A stretch of 64,000 bases of DNA from CAZOVB01 sp964583095 (GCA_964583095.1 CAZOVB010000008.1:38783-102782); one strand, 5' to 3'; shown: positions 1 to 9,404, counted from the stretch's first letter. Notes: generated by a model not told the origin, from the sequence alone. Program-made: numbers and translations.

Positions 1-207
1 CACGCCCCGCTGGAAACTCTCCAGGGCGGTGTGGCCGGCCAACTCGTCGGGAATCAACTCCCGCCAGATGCCCGCTACCTGCGTCAACTGCTTGACCCGC
101 TTGCCCAGTGTATGTTTCATGAACAGGGTCAGGGGCTTGCTGATCGGGTCGCAACGGTGGGGAAACTGCCTCTGTTGCCATACCGTCTGCAGTTGTGCGT
201 CTTCCAT
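1..207 (-). CDS. DUF721/DciA-like protein, N-terminal part (cut by window edge)
   Basis: Sixty-nine codons are visible before the window edge. The ATG at 207 follows an AAGGGA-type ribosome site. The fragment contains LGKRVKQLTQVAGIWRELIP and then DELAGHTALESFQRGV. This resembles the DUF721 family, whose members include the replicative-helicase operator DciA: a Trp in a 'xxIWxxLVPxELAxHT' stretch is followed by 'GVL'. The family is known as small nucleic-acid-related proteins, so a role in replication initiation is possible but not shown here. It is transcribed divergently from the EF-hand gene. The C-terminal part lies outside the window, so length and completeness cannot be judged. Family call by pattern memory only. 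Confidence 0.6.
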   Translation of the reverse strand, partial: MEDAQLQTVWQQRQFPHRCDPISKPLTLFMKHTLGKRVKQLTQVAGIWRELIPDELAGHTALESFQRGV

Positions 208-349
208 GACGTTTCCCTTTGGATTTGCCCGGTTCCTAACCCGCTCAAGATATCGCAACCGGGCCGGGGATTGCAATGCCAAAAAGCGCCTCAGCCTCCG
301 GGGCCTGCATCTTGCCCCCCTGCCCGGGGGGGCGTACACTACCGCATAC

Positions 350-2479
350 ATGAAGACCGCAGCAAACATGCACTTCGAGAAGCTCGGCAAGATCCGCCAC
401 CTGCGAATCCGCTCAGCCCAGGATTTGCGCAACGTCCTGGCCCTGGATGAAGCTCTCTGGGTGGCCACCAACGCCCCCATCGCCACTATCCACGGGGACC
501 GGACCTTTCTGCAGAGCATGGACATGGACCGCAACGGACGCATCACCACCCATGACCTGCAAAGCGCCATCCGCTGGACGCTGGACGTCCTCGAAAAGAC
601 CTCCGCCCTGGAGGCCGGCGTCGATCACCTCCGGGTCCAGGACCTCAGCGAAAACTCACCGGTGGCCCATCGGATCGCCCGCGGCGCTGCCCTGGTCAGC
701 GACCGGCGCGGAGTGGAGGCTTCCGAACCGATCTGCCTGGCCGATGTGCGGGAGGTCCTGAAACAGGAACAGGCTCTTCCCGTCAGTGAAAGCGGCGTAG
801 CCCTGCCCTCGGCCTCGAACGATCCGGAGATTCGGGCGTTTATCCGGGACGTGATTGCCGTCACCGGGGGCATCGAACACCCGACGGGGGATCGGGGGGT
901 CAACCAGGCCCTGTTGGAAAGCTTCCTCCAGGCCGGCAGGTCGTGGCTCGATTGGCTCCAGGCCGGACAGGTCGGGCCGGGCCGGAAGACCCGGATCATG
1001 CCCCTGGGGCCCGAGACGCCGCAGGTCTACGAGATCTGCAGTCGCCTGGCCTCGAAGCTCGACCCGTACTTCGCCCAGTGTGAAGTACTGGCCCTGGATG
1101 AACAGTTCCAGAGGCGCATGGGCCTGACCGAAGCCGAACTGGACGCATACGATTTCGACGATCCCTCAGCCATAAGGGAGGTCCTGGCCGCGGCGCCCAT
1201 CTCCAAGCCCCGGCCTGATAGAACCCTTCACCTGCAGGAAGGCGTAAACCCTTATTACGCTCCCGACCTGGAGCAGCTTCGAACGGTCGTGCTTCCGGCG
1301 GTTCTGGACGAAAATCCCGATATTCTTACCGCGGGTCGATGGCTGGAGGTCAAGGCGTTCTTCGAACCGCATCGTCAGTGGCGACAAAGCCGACCCGGGG
1401 GCGGGATCTCCCAGCTTTCAGCCCAGAAGGTCCGGGAGATTCTCCAGGGCCCCCTCGCGGAAAAGACCTCCGAACTGATCTCCGAGAGCGTTCAACGTGC
1501 AGCCGTCCTGGAGGACCTCCGCCTGACAGAGAAACTCCTGCTGAACCTGCGCTACCTGATGGAGTTGGCCAACAACCTGGTCAGCTTCCCGCACCTGTAC
1601 GATCCGCAGAAGCAGGCGATGCTCCAGATGGGCACGCTGGTAATCGACGGCAGGAGACTGAACCTGGCCGTGCGTGTGCTGGACCGCGCCGAGCATATTC
1701 GCGTCGCCCAGACATCTTTCCTGTACGTGCTCTACGCGCAGATCCAGTGCCCCGACCGGAACGAACCCTACGAGGTGGCCCTGCCGGTCACCGCCGGCAA
1801 CAAGGGGAACCTGTGTGTGGGCAAGCGTGGGGTTTTCTTCGACGTAAACGGCAAGGAATGCGATGCCCGGGTCGTTCACATCCTGGAGCACCCTATCAGC
1901 GTGCGCGAGGCCCTGGGCAGCCCGTTTCGACGCGTCTCGCAAATGATCGTCGGCAAGATCGAAGCCATCACCGGCCAGGCAGAAAAGAATTTCGAAGCCC
2001 GCAGCAGCGGTGCCCTTGCCCAGGTGCCCGGCGGCACGGAGGCTCCTGCCGTCGCGCCGGCCCCTGCCCCTGCCCCGGCCCCCGCGCCCACACAGACCCA
2101 GATGCCTTCGACCGGCATGCTCGTCGGGGGGGGCCTGGCCATCGCAGCCGTAACGTCCGCCATCGCCTACATCAGCAATACCCTGGCCAGCATCAACTAC
2201 CAGTACATTCTCTGGGTGCTGGTCACCGCCCTGGCCCTGGTCCTGCTGCCGATCGCCGCCCTTGCCCTCTTGAAGCTTCGGAAGCGCGACCTGTCGGCCA
2301 TTCTGGAAGGTTCCGGCTGGGGCATCAACGCCCGGATGCACCTGACCTTCAGCCAGAAGCGTTACTTCACCCAGAAGCCCAGGCACGTCCGGCTGATTAT
2401 CAGGCTCAAATGGCCTCTGATCCTGGGCGTCGCAGCGGTCCTGATTGCAGCGGCGCTGGCGATGTGGCTCTGGAGGTAG
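350..2479 (+). CDS. EF-hand-containing membrane-anchored protein of unknown function
   Basis: A 709-residue protein. The frame is open further upstream, but ATG 350 is chosen because the translation before it is low-complexity and opposes the divergent DUF721 gene. Residues 58-69 form a canonical EF-hand loop (DMDRNGRITTHD), so calcium binding is likely. The middle is soluble and not recognised. A Pro/Ala-rich linker around residue 565 is followed by hydrophobic segments (about 585-605 and 622-642) and a last one at the extreme C-terminus ending in LWR. It is therefore a tail-anchored protein with a large domain on one side. No catalytic motif was seen. A planctomycete-type conserved hypothetical is the best description. 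Confidence 0.75.
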   Translation: MKTAANMHFEKLGKIRHLRIRSAQDLRNVLALDEALWVATNAPIATIHGDRTFLQSMDMDRNGRITTHDLQSAIRWTLDVLEKTSALEAGVDHLRVQDLSENSPVAHRIARGAALVSDRRGVEASEPICLADVREVLKQEQALPVSESGVALPSASNDPEIRAFIRDVIAVTGGIEHPTGDRGVNQALLESFLQAGRSWLDWLQAGQVGPGRKTRIMPLGPETPQVYEICSRLASKLDPYFAQCEVLALDEQFQRRMGLTEAELDAYDFDDPSAIREVLAAAPISKPRPDRTLHLQEGVNPYYAPDLEQLRTVVLPAVLDENPDILTAGRWLEVKAFFEPHRQWRQSRPGGGISQLSAQKVREILQGPLAEKTSELISESVQRAAVLEDLRLTEKLLLNLRYLMELANNLVSFPHLYDPQKQAMLQMGTLVIDGRRLNLAVRVLDRAEHIRVAQTSFLYVLYAQIQCPDRNEPYEVALPVTAGNKGNLCVGKRGVFFDVNGKECDARVVHILEHPISVREALGSPFRRVSQMIVGKIEAITGQAEKNFEARSSGALAQVPGGTEAPAVAPAPAPAPAPAPTQTQMPSTGMLVGGGLAIAAVTSAIAYISNTLASINYQYILWVLVTALALVLLPIAALALLKLRKRDLSAILEGSGWGINARMHLTFSQKRYFTQKPRHVRLIIRLKWPLILGVAAVLIAAALAMWLWR

Positions 2480-2489
2480 CGGACCTCTG

Positions 2490-3272
2490 TCAGGAGAGTT
2501 GCTTGCCTCGGGCGTAAGCGCGGGGAGGTTCGGATTTCGCCGCCACCGCCAGCACAACTTGCTGGGCACCGGCCGAGAGGCAGATGCGGGCGGCCTCGTC
2601 CGCCGTAGCACCGGTGGTCGTTACGTCGTCGACCAGCAGCACGCTGAGCCGGTCAAGCATACCCTCCCGGGCCGGGATCATCGAATTCCGGACGTTCTCG
2701 ATCCGCCGCGTCCGGGGCAGATGAACCTGGGGCCGAACCCTTCGCGTCCTGCGAAGCGCGGGAAGATATTCCCGTCCCAGCCGCGAGGCCAGGAGCCTGG
2801 CGAACTTCTCGGCATGGTCGTGACCCCGCACCAGGCGACGTTGCCAGTGCATGGGCACGTGGACCACGACATCCGGCTCGATGCCCGCTGCGCGAATGGC
2901 CTGGGAAAGCAGGTCCGCCAGCCGAGGGGCCATCCGATCTCGAAGGGAATACTTCCAGCCTCGCAGGATGCCCTTGAGCGGAGGCCGATAGGAACCGATC
3001 CGCACCACCCGCTCGAAACGCCCCAGGGTCGGGGGACAGGCGTCGCATCCCTCCAGGCCGGGAGGAATCCCCGGTCCCAGCGACGCCCCACAGCGGGGAC
3101 AGTACGTCAGGGCAACCAGTTCAAGCAGGTCCCGGTTGCACTTGGTGCACAGACCGTCCGCTTCGATCCTGGCCGCATCGCAGCCGCTGCAGACACTCGG
3201 GAGCAACAGATCCACCGCCCCGGCAGCAATGTTCACCGCTGCCCGACGCCACCGTGTTACCACCCCGGCCAC
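2490..3272 (-). CDS. ComF family phosphoribosyltransferase-like protein
   Basis: About 260 residues. An N-terminal zinc-ribbon region has CSGC, CTKC, CPRC and CDAC pairs. The C-terminal type I phosphoribosyltransferase fold has the PRPP-binding motif VLLVDDVTTTGAT and a final Lys/Arg-rich tail. In competent bacteria ComF acts in DNA uptake at the inner membrane; in most other phyla the role is unknown. The GTG at 3272 is chosen because GGGAG lies 8 bases upstream, overlapping the end of the HEAT gene. The next gene upstream stops at 3275, so the two are almost certainly cotranscribed. Other GTG choices a few codons downstream cannot be excluded. Confidence 0.85.
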   Translation of the reverse strand: MAGVVTRWRRAAVNIAAGAVDLLLPSVCSGCDAARIEADGLCTKCNRDLLELVALTYCPRCGASLGPGIPPGLEGCDACPPTLGRFERVVRIGSYRPPLKGILRGWKYSLRDRMAPRLADLLSQAIRAAGIEPDVVVHVPMHWQRRLVRGHDHAEKFARLLASRLGREYLPALRRTRRVRPQVHLPRTRRIENVRNSMIPAREGMLDRLSVLLVDDVTTTGATADEAARICLSAGAQQVVLAVAAKSEPPRAYARGKQLS

Positions 3273-3274
3273 CG

Positions 3275-5467
3275 CTACGGCTCCCACCAGTGGAGGGAAT
3301 CCCGCCGGACCAGGTACACCTGGCGAAGCAACTGAACCTGGGCCCGTCGCATCGGCTCGGGCAGGGCAGCCCACGGGCGAGGCAGCGACGGCAGGGCGAA
3401 GGCCAGGACCTCGTTGAACTCCTGGTCCAGCAGCAGGTTTTCGATGCGGGAATCGTCGATGGCCTGCTCCAGGAGGAACCAGTCGAGCCCGCGGGGGTCC
3501 CGGGCCATCAGCAGGGCCGTCAAACCCCGTCGGAGCGGGATCACCCGATCCTGCGTAGACGAGAGCACCGTCTGGGCATGGTCGTCCCGGCCCAGAGCGC
3601 ACAAGGCTGCGACGAAACTGCGATGAAGCGAAAGGTCGCTGACAGGCCCGAACCGCGTCTGCATGCGGTCGGTAATCCGCGAAGCGACGGCCTGGCTCTG
3701 CTGCGGGGCCCAGCGCCGGGCGTACATTGCAGCCATCATCGCTGCGCAGGCGAGCTGCCTCGGGTCGTCCCCCGCGGGTCCTTGTCGATTCGCGCGTGGA
3801 GGCAGGAGGTTCATCGCCAGTTCCAGGGCCTGGGCCTGACCCGAAGCCGCCAGCTTCCAGGAGAGAATCTCCCGGGCCAATGACTCTTCCAGGCGGAGGC
3901 CGAGAAGGATTCCGTAGGCGGTGCTTTCGTGGAGGATCTCGAAGGGAAGCTCCTGGCCGGGAGTGAGCTTGTACCAGCGGGCGGTGGGTTGGAGCCGCCA
4001 GGCCGCCGCGGCTGCTCCTGCCGAGGCCACGGGGGTCCGCACGAACTCCTGCCCGGACTGCTCCTGGGCCCTGCGGGCGTATCCCACCGCTCGCAGGAGC
4101 AACGCAACGCATTCCTCCACGGACACGGCCTGGCCCTGGTCGGCCTGGCCTAGCTGGGCCTGGTGAGCCAGGGCCTGGGTCGCGCGGTACATGGCGAAAT
4201 CGGTCTCCGGCCCCCACAGGCCTCGAATGAGTGCGAGCAGTTTCCTGCCCAGGGGCTGATCGACCACCGAAGCCGCCTCCAGGGCTGCAAGCAACTGGGA
4301 CATCGTCACCGACTCACCGGACAGGGCGGCGGAAAGAACTTTCTCAGCCGCGGGCCCCGCCTCGGCCAGGCCCAGGCGCCACGCGGCGGAAAGAACTGTC
4401 GCGGCAGGCAGGTCTTCACCGGTCAACAGGGCAGCGACGCTTTGGCCGACCTGCTCGGCAGACAACTCCGGCAGGGCCATCAACAGCCAGTCGCGAATTT
4501 CCGGATCCGACCGACTCAGCCTCCCAGCAATGCGCAGAGCCCATCGGTGGGCATCGAGCTGGGCCAGCGACCATGCGCAGGCCCAGGCGATCCGGGGTTG
4601 ATCGCTGGTGCGCAGCAGCTCGTCCAGGCGCGGAGCCAGAGAGGCCATTTCCTCAGCCCCGACAGACAGGGCAGCCGCGGCGGCCACCTCCTGCTCCTTG
4701 TCGGACAGCAGGTCCAGGAGGACGTCCCGGTCGCCGAGCCGGCCTGCCAGGACCGCTGCCTTGGCCCGGACGGAGGGGACCTGGTCGGTGGCAGCCAGGT
4801 TCAGTATTCGGGCTACCTGCCGGTTCCGGCGTGGCTGGAGGATCAGCGGATGCAGGATCAACTCCCGCATGGAGGCCAACATCTCCGGTGGCGCCTGGAT
4901 GTTGGCTGCTTCGAACCGGATGCGACGGTACCGGTCGATTAGCTCTGCGGGGAAGTTGGCCTGGCTCAGCAGGGCCTGGTCGTCAAGCTTTGCTGCAAGG
5001 GGATATAACCTGCCGTCGGGCAGTCGGGGCAGGTGGCCGGCGATGAGGGGTAGAAGCTTCTTTCGTTCCGCCCGGGGCCTGGCCAGGATCTCCAGCGCCT
5101 CGACGAGCCGGTTGGGGGGCATCTGCCGGAGGGCATCGTCGATCAGATCGATCGAATCGGGCCGAGGCTCGGACAGGGCGATAAGCACCATCAGGGTCGC
5201 CCGAAAGGTCTCCTGGTGGGAGTCTTCAAGGATCTTGGCCAACTCCGCCCGGAAGGAGGCGGACTGGAGCCCTTCGTCGTAGGCTTTCTCTGCTGCCTGG
5301 GACAGTTCCTCTCCCCGGGCGTTCTGGAGGTCCTGGAGGAGACCGCTTCGTCGCAGGTGCTCGCGGAGGATCAGGGCGGCTGCACCCCCCAGCGTCACCA
5401 TCAGCAGGACCGTCAGTGCCCGCCGCTGCCAGGGATGAAGACGAAAGTATGTCCAGAGGGTGGCCAT
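3275..5467 (-). CDS. HEAT-repeat membrane-anchored protein
   Basis: A 730-residue protein. An N-terminal hydrophobic anchor covers about residues 16-35 (ALTVLLMVTLGGAAALIL). The rest is an all-helical, Ala/Leu-rich solenoid with HEAT-like units, for example PSVRAKAAVLAGRLGDRD followed by a paired helix ending VGAEEMASLAPRL. Such repeats are protein-interaction scaffolds; no enzyme motif is visible. It is the first gene of a likely two-gene operon with ComF and is divergent from the TPR/alpha-CTD gene. ATG 5467 has only a weak ribosome site. Family-level identification only. Confidence 0.75.
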   Translation of the reverse strand: MATLWTYFRLHPWQRRALTVLLMVTLGGAAALILREHLRRSGLLQDLQNARGEELSQAAEKAYDEGLQSASFRAELAKILEDSHQETFRATLMVLIALSEPRPDSIDLIDDALRQMPPNRLVEALEILARPRAERKKLLPLIAGHLPRLPDGRLYPLAAKLDDQALLSQANFPAELIDRYRRIRFEAANIQAPPEMLASMRELILHPLILQPRRNRQVARILNLAATDQVPSVRAKAAVLAGRLGDRDVLLDLLSDKEQEVAAAAALSVGAEEMASLAPRLDELLRTSDQPRIAWACAWSLAQLDAHRWALRIAGRLSRSDPEIRDWLLMALPELSAEQVGQSVAALLTGEDLPAATVLSAAWRLGLAEAGPAAEKVLSAALSGESVTMSQLLAALEAASVVDQPLGRKLLALIRGLWGPETDFAMYRATQALAHQAQLGQADQGQAVSVEECVALLLRAVGYARRAQEQSGQEFVRTPVASAGAAAAAWRLQPTARWYKLTPGQELPFEILHESTAYGILLGLRLEESLAREILSWKLAASGQAQALELAMNLLPPRANRQGPAGDDPRQLACAAMMAAMYARRWAPQQSQAVASRITDRMQTRFGPVSDLSLHRSFVAALCALGRDDHAQTVLSSTQDRVIPLRRGLTALLMARDPRGLDWFLLEQAIDDSRIENLLLDQEFNEVLAFALPSLPRPWAALPEPMRRAQVQLLRQVYLVRRDSLHWWEP

Positions 5468-5507
5468 GGGGACAGTGTATGCCGTTTGCTTGATCGGCGC
5501 CAAGGCA

Positions 5508-5535
5508 TTGCAGCCCGGGGAGAACTTTGTATAAT
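5508..5535 (+). promoter_or_regulatory. Sigma-70-type promoter for the TPR/alpha-CTD gene
   Basis: A perfect TATAAT lies at 5530-5535, with TTGCAG at 5508-5513 and a 16-base spacer. It is about 70 bases before the start codon of the TPR gene at 5603 and lies in the divergent gap with the HEAT gene. Predicted from sequence only. Confidence 0.6.
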
Positions 5536-5602
5536 GCGGGGTTCTTGGAACACGACAACGGGCCCCGACCGGCCTGAGAGACCCCCCCTGGGAGAATGGT
5601 TC

Positions 5603-6937
5603 ATGAGCGAAGTGACCTCCGAAAGCCTTGTGGAAATCGTACAGAAGGATTCCTGGCAGCGAGAAGACATCGAGCAGATGCTTCAGATCTGCAACGACCT
5701 GAGCGACAGTGTCTCGAAACTTCGCGGGGCGCTGGGGCAACTGGAGCAGCAGAATCCGGAGCCCAAAGGGGCTGCTGCCCTGAAGATCGGCGTCTGTCGT
5801 TTCTACCTGTCCCGCTACCCCGGGGCGGTCGAAGCCCTCGGCGAAGCTACCGACAACAAGGAACGCCACTGGTATCAGGCACTGAGTCTGGGCCAGATGG
5901 GCCGCTACGAAACAGCCCTGGAAGAGCTCCAGCGGGCCGAGTCCAAGGGCTGGGACGCCGATGAGGTGGGGATCAAGACGGTGGAATTTCTGGCCCTGTC
6001 GGGCCGGACCGACGATGCGGAAAAGGCCCTGAAGAAACTCAAGGGCCTGGAAGACACTGCCGATGGCCTGTACGTATCCGGGCTGGTCCGGGAGATGGCC
6101 GGGGCCGGCGAAGAGGCCCTGGAACTCTACGACCAGGCCCTGGAGATGGATGAAAACCACTCCCAGAGCCTGTTTCGCGAGGCATTTTTCCTGGATCTGC
6201 ACGGCCAGGAGGAAGAGGCCATCAGACTCTACCGCCGCTGCAACGCCCAGCCTCCGATTTACGTAAACGCGCTGATCAACCTTGCGGTGCTTTACGAAGA
6301 TGCGGGCCAGAACGACAAGGCCACCGAATGTCTGAACCGGATTCTGGCCGCCAACCCGAATCATCCCCGGGCGCAGCTTTTCCTCAAGGATGCCGACGCC
6401 TCCAAGACGATGTTCTTTGATGAAGACCAGGCCCGCCGGGTGGCCAAGCGCAACGCGGTACTGGACATTCCGGTCACGGACTTCGAACTTTCGGTCCGGG
6501 CTCGTAACTGCCTCAAGAAGATGAACATCCGCACACTGGGAGATCTGATCAAGACCACCGAGGCGGAACTGCTGGCCTACAAGAACTTCGGCGAGACTTC
6601 GCTGAAGGAGATCAAGGACATGCTCGATGCCAAGGGCCTGCGTCTGGGCCAGGCGCTGGAAGAGGGCCAGGAATACGTCTCTTCCGATCGCGACATCCCC
6701 GACATTCCGATGAAGCCCCAGCCGGACAACCGTGCGGCCAATCTGAGCCTGGACGATGTGGAGTTCTCGGTTCGAGCCCGCCGGGCGATCGAGAACCTGG
6801 GCGTCAATACCCTCGGCGACCTTGCAGAAAAGACAGAAGTGGAATTGATGAGCTGCAAGAACTTCGGCCAGACCAGCCTGAACGAAGTCCGACAGCGCCT
6901 CAGCGAAAATGGAATGAGCCTCCGCGAGCCGAAGTAG
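5603..6937 (+). CDS. TPR protein with two RNA-polymerase alpha-CTD-like domains
   Basis: A 444-residue protein; ATG 5603 is preceded by GGGAG at 8 bases. The N-terminal ~280 residues are TPR helices (for example ALELYDQALEMDENHSQSLF). Two C-terminal domains match the alpha-subunit C-terminal domain of RNA polymerase: about 289-350 (ELSVRARNCLKKMNIRTLGD ... YKNFGETSLKEIKDML) and about 382-442 (EFSVRARRAIENLGVNTLGD ... KNFGQTSLNEVRQRL). In the polymerase this helix-hairpin-helix domain binds UP-element DNA and activators. No alpha N-terminal dimerisation domain is present, so this is not rpoA. A DNA-binding or transcription-associated scaffold role is inferred. It has its own strong promoter. 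Confidence 0.85.
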   Translation: MSEVTSESLVEIVQKDSWQREDIEQMLQICNDLSDSVSKLRGALGQLEQQNPEPKGAAALKIGVCRFYLSRYPGAVEALGEATDNKERHWYQALSLGQMGRYETALEELQRAESKGWDADEVGIKTVEFLALSGRTDDAEKALKKLKGLEDTADGLYVSGLVREMAGAGEEALELYDQALEMDENHSQSLFREAFFLDLHGQEEEAIRLYRRCNAQPPIYVNALINLAVLYEDAGQNDKATECLNRILAANPNHPRAQLFLKDADASKTMFFDEDQARRVAKRNAVLDIPVTDFELSVRARNCLKKMNIRTLGDLIKTTEAELLAYKNFGETSLKEIKDMLDAKGLRLGQALEEGQEYVSSDRDIPDIPMKPQPDNRAANLSLDDVEFSVRARRAIENLGVNTLGDLAEKTEVELMSCKNFGQTSLNEVRQRLSENGMSLREPK

Positions 6938-7008
6938 AGACGGGCCGGCAACCGACCATCGGCTGCCGCCGCAGGGCCCCGGTCCAACGCGGGAGGCTGG
7001 AGACGTAG

Positions 7009-8340
7009 ATGGATCGCTTTTCTCTGGCCAAGCTGCTGCTGCCCCTGTACCCGATCGCCTGCGTCGTGCTGGCGGCGGCCCTGGCGGGGACTGCAGGCAG
7101 TTGCGGCCGGCAGGATCTGCCCGCCCTCTCGACCTCCGAGCCAAGGGCGATCCTTCGCGAAATTCCCCAAGGCCCGGCCCCGACGATTCGCGTGCGTCTA
7201 TTCGCCGGCCCGGTCCGCCAGGCTACCATCAGTGCCAGCCATGGCGCGGTTCTCAAGGCCGGGGGGGTGGATCTCTTCCGTTCCGAGCAAAGCATGTCAC
7301 CGGTCACGCTTCGCCGCGGGCCGACGGGATGGCTGGTGGGCAGCCGATCCATCGAGGCGATGTCGCTGACCTTCGAGGCCCTGGATGGACACGTCCGGGT
7401 GCAGCGACCCGCCAGGCAGGGCAGAACGTGGCGCAGCTATCGCGGAACGCTTCAACTGCTGCCGGTGGGGACGGACTCCTTCGCCGTGGTCAACCATGTC
7501 AGCCTGGAAGGCTACCTGCTGGGCGTCCTGGCCGAGGAAATGTACGGATCCTGGGAGATCGAGGCCTTCCGCGCCCAGGCCATTGCCGCCCGGACGCATG
7601 CCTGGCATCGCGCTTTGACCTATGGCAAGGAAAACTACTACGACGTCAATGACAACGTTTCCAGCCAGATGTACGGAGGCATTTCGGCAGAGACGGAAAA
7701 GGCCCGCCAGGCGGTGATCCGTACGTGGGGCCAGGTCCTGACCTACCCGCTGGAGGGCAGACCTCACCTGTTCCTGGCCCAGTATTCCTCCAGTTGCGGC
7801 GGGCGTGTCAACGGGGCCCAGGTGCTTAGGGAGGTCCGGGAGATCCCCCCCCTTTCAGGAGGCCAGGTCTGCACGCACTGCAACCTGCCGGCCAACAAGC
7901 GGTACCGCTGGGAACCGGTGCGGATCAACAAGAGCCGGATTTTCCTGGCCCTGCTGCTGAGAGACCGGGCCTACTACGATCCGCTTGGAGATGTGGACAG
8001 GATCACGGTCCAGCGCCGTACCTCGTACGGGCGGGCGGTCTGGCTGCGGATTCATGGAAGCAGCGGCCCAAATCGAGCCATCCGGGCTGAAGATCTTCGA
8101 CTGATCCTTCTGCGCCATCTTTCCGAGGCCAAGGAACTCTATTCCATGAACTGCACGATCCGGGATGAGGGATCGTATGTAGTGTTCGAGAACGGGCGCG
8201 GGTGGGGCCACGGTGTCGGCATGTGCCAATGGGGCGCACACGGCATGGCCCGCCTTGGGCGAAGCGCCCGGGAGATTCTGGCATTGTACTACCCGGGCGC
8301 GCGGATCCACGAGGCCTACGGGGGCAGCCCCGCCTTGTAA
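7009..8340 (+). CDS. SpoIID/LytB-domain protein, probable peptidoglycan lytic enzyme
   Basis: A 443-residue exported protein. A signal peptide ends near AGTAGSC (about residues 25-31), possibly a lipobox, though Ala at -3 is not ideal. The SpoIID core is seen around residues 165-195 (LEGYLLGVLAEEM ... FRAQAIAARTHAWHRA) with Glu177 aligned to the catalytic Glu of SpoIID. The terminal signature GWGHGVGMCQWGAHGMARLG is also present. In endospore formers SpoIID cleaves denuded glycan strands; in other phyla relatives act on the cell wall. GGAG sits 6 bases before ATG 7009. It lies between the TPR gene and flagellin with its own ribosome site. Confidence 0.88.
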   Translation: MDRFSLAKLLLPLYPIACVVLAAALAGTAGSCGRQDLPALSTSEPRAILREIPQGPAPTIRVRLFAGPVRQATISASHGAVLKAGGVDLFRSEQSMSPVTLRRGPTGWLVGSRSIEAMSLTFEALDGHVRVQRPARQGRTWRSYRGTLQLLPVGTDSFAVVNHVSLEGYLLGVLAEEMYGSWEIEAFRAQAIAARTHAWHRALTYGKENYYDVNDNVSSQMYGGISAETEKARQAVIRTWGQVLTYPLEGRPHLFLAQYSSSCGGRVNGAQVLREVREIPPLSGGQVCTHCNLPANKRYRWEPVRINKSRIFLALLLRDRAYYDPLGDVDRITVQRRTSYGRAVWLRIHGSSGPNRAIRAEDLRLILLRHLSEAKELYSMNCTIRDEGSYVVFENGRGWGHGVGMCQWGAHGMARLGRSAREILALYYPGARIHEAYGGSPAL

Positions 8341-8573
8341 GAAAAAATCGGGTTTTCCCGCCTTTGGCGACCCGTCAAATCGTACATTGCTCTGTGAGGG
8401 TCCCGAGAGGTCCTTTCGGATTCTTCCAGGCGGTCCGTGCAGGCCGTCTCATACCGACCCAGGCGCCGGAAGGTGTATCCATCCCGCCGTTCCCGGCCTT
8501 CGAGCCGTCCAATGTCCGTCCGGACTTCCACCAGACCCTTACCTTGCCACTTTCGCTTACGGGGGAGGCTGCC
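8341..8573. other. Intergenic leader of the flagellin gene
   Basis: No gene. A short CGGG-TTTT-CCCG hairpin follows the SpoIID stop codon. I looked for a flagellar sigma-28 promoter (TAAA-N15-GCCGATAA) and saw no convincing match. Confidence 0.4.
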
Positions 8574-9362
8574 ATGCAACCACTGAATCCCAATAAAGGC
8601 CCGTCGCCCAAGGGGCTGTTTGTCCAGCAGGCGCAGAAGGCTGCCCAGCAGCGCAGCGAAAGGCTGGCCGGCGGCAAACGCATAAACTCCGCCAAGGACG
8701 ACGCGGCGGGAATGGCCGTAGCCCAACTGCTCCGTGCCGATGTCCAGAGCCTTCGCCAAAGGGTTCGAAACGCCAACGACGGCGTGAGCATGCTCCAGAC
8801 GGCCGACGGGGCCATGGGAGGCGTGCAGGACTCGTTGGTACGGATGAAGGAGCTGGCGACACAGGCTTCTTCGGACATACTTTCGGACAGTCAGAAGCAG
8901 GTGATCGCCGAGGAGTTCGACTCGCTGGCTGAGGGAATCGACCAGGTCGTGGAAACCACCCGCTTCAATGGCCATGCGCTGTTGGCCGGTGAAGGCCAGG
9001 CCCCCAGCGTCGACACCGAATCAGGCGGCCTGAGCGTTCAGGGCGTCAGCGATCTGACGGATGTGAAGGGCCTGAGCTTCACCAATGCCACCGATGCGAT
9101 GGCCTCGGTCGACCAGGCCATGGAGCACGTTACCCGGGCCCGCGCCCAGGTCGGCACGACGATCAACCGTCTCGAGACCACCACCGATACGCTCCAGGTC
9201 CAGGCGGAAAACGCCCTTTCCGCCCAGAGCCGGATCGAAGATGCCGACATGGCCCGGGAGTCGGCGGCCTACACCGCCGCCTTGATCCAGCGCCAGTCCG
9301 GGATCGCGATGGCCGGCCAGGGCATGGCCATGCAACAGAATGTCCTGATGATGCTTCAGTAG
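8574..9362 (+). CDS. Flagellin
   Basis: A 262-residue flagellin, close to the minimal size, with just the coiled-coil D0/D1 core and almost no variable middle. The N-terminal signature is RLAGGKRINSAKDDAAGMAV followed by QTADGAMGGVQDSLVRMKEL. The C-terminal signature is SRIEDADMARESAAYTAALI, ending NVLMMLQ. It starts MQPLNPNKG rather than the usual MxINxN. GGGGGAGG lies 5 bases before ATG 8574. It forms the flagellar filament after export through the flagellar type III system. No other flagellar genes are in the window; the convergent neighbour is a Cache sensor. Confidence 0.9.
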   Translation: MQPLNPNKGPSPKGLFVQQAQKAAQQRSERLAGGKRINSAKDDAAGMAVAQLLRADVQSLRQRVRNANDGVSMLQTADGAMGGVQDSLVRMKELATQASSDILSDSQKQVIAEEFDSLAEGIDQVVETTRFNGHALLAGEGQAPSVDTESGGLSVQGVSDLTDVKGLSFTNATDAMASVDQAMEHVTRARAQVGTTINRLETTTDTLQVQAENALSAQSRIEDADMARESAAYTAALIQRQSGIAMAGQGMAMQQNVLMMLQ

Positions 9363-9376
9363 CGAACTTTACCCGG

Positions 9377-9404
9377 CGCGGAAACCGCAGGAGGGAGTTC
9401 CGCG
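9377..9404. terminator. Inverted repeat between convergent flagellin and sensor genes
   Basis: CGCGGAA at 9377-9383 pairs perfectly with TTCCGCG at 9398-9404, with a 14-base loop. It lies in the 42-base gap between two convergent stop codons. No T tract follows, so intrinsic termination is uncertain. Confidence 0.4.

Noticed and set aside
29..349. N-terminal extension of the EF-hand protein
   Set aside because: The upstream text is low-complexity and overlaps the DUF721 gene on the other strand; ATG 350 gives a sensible start.
8341..8573. Possible sigma-28 promoter for flagellin
   Set aside because: No TAAA-N15-GCCGATAA match good enough to report.
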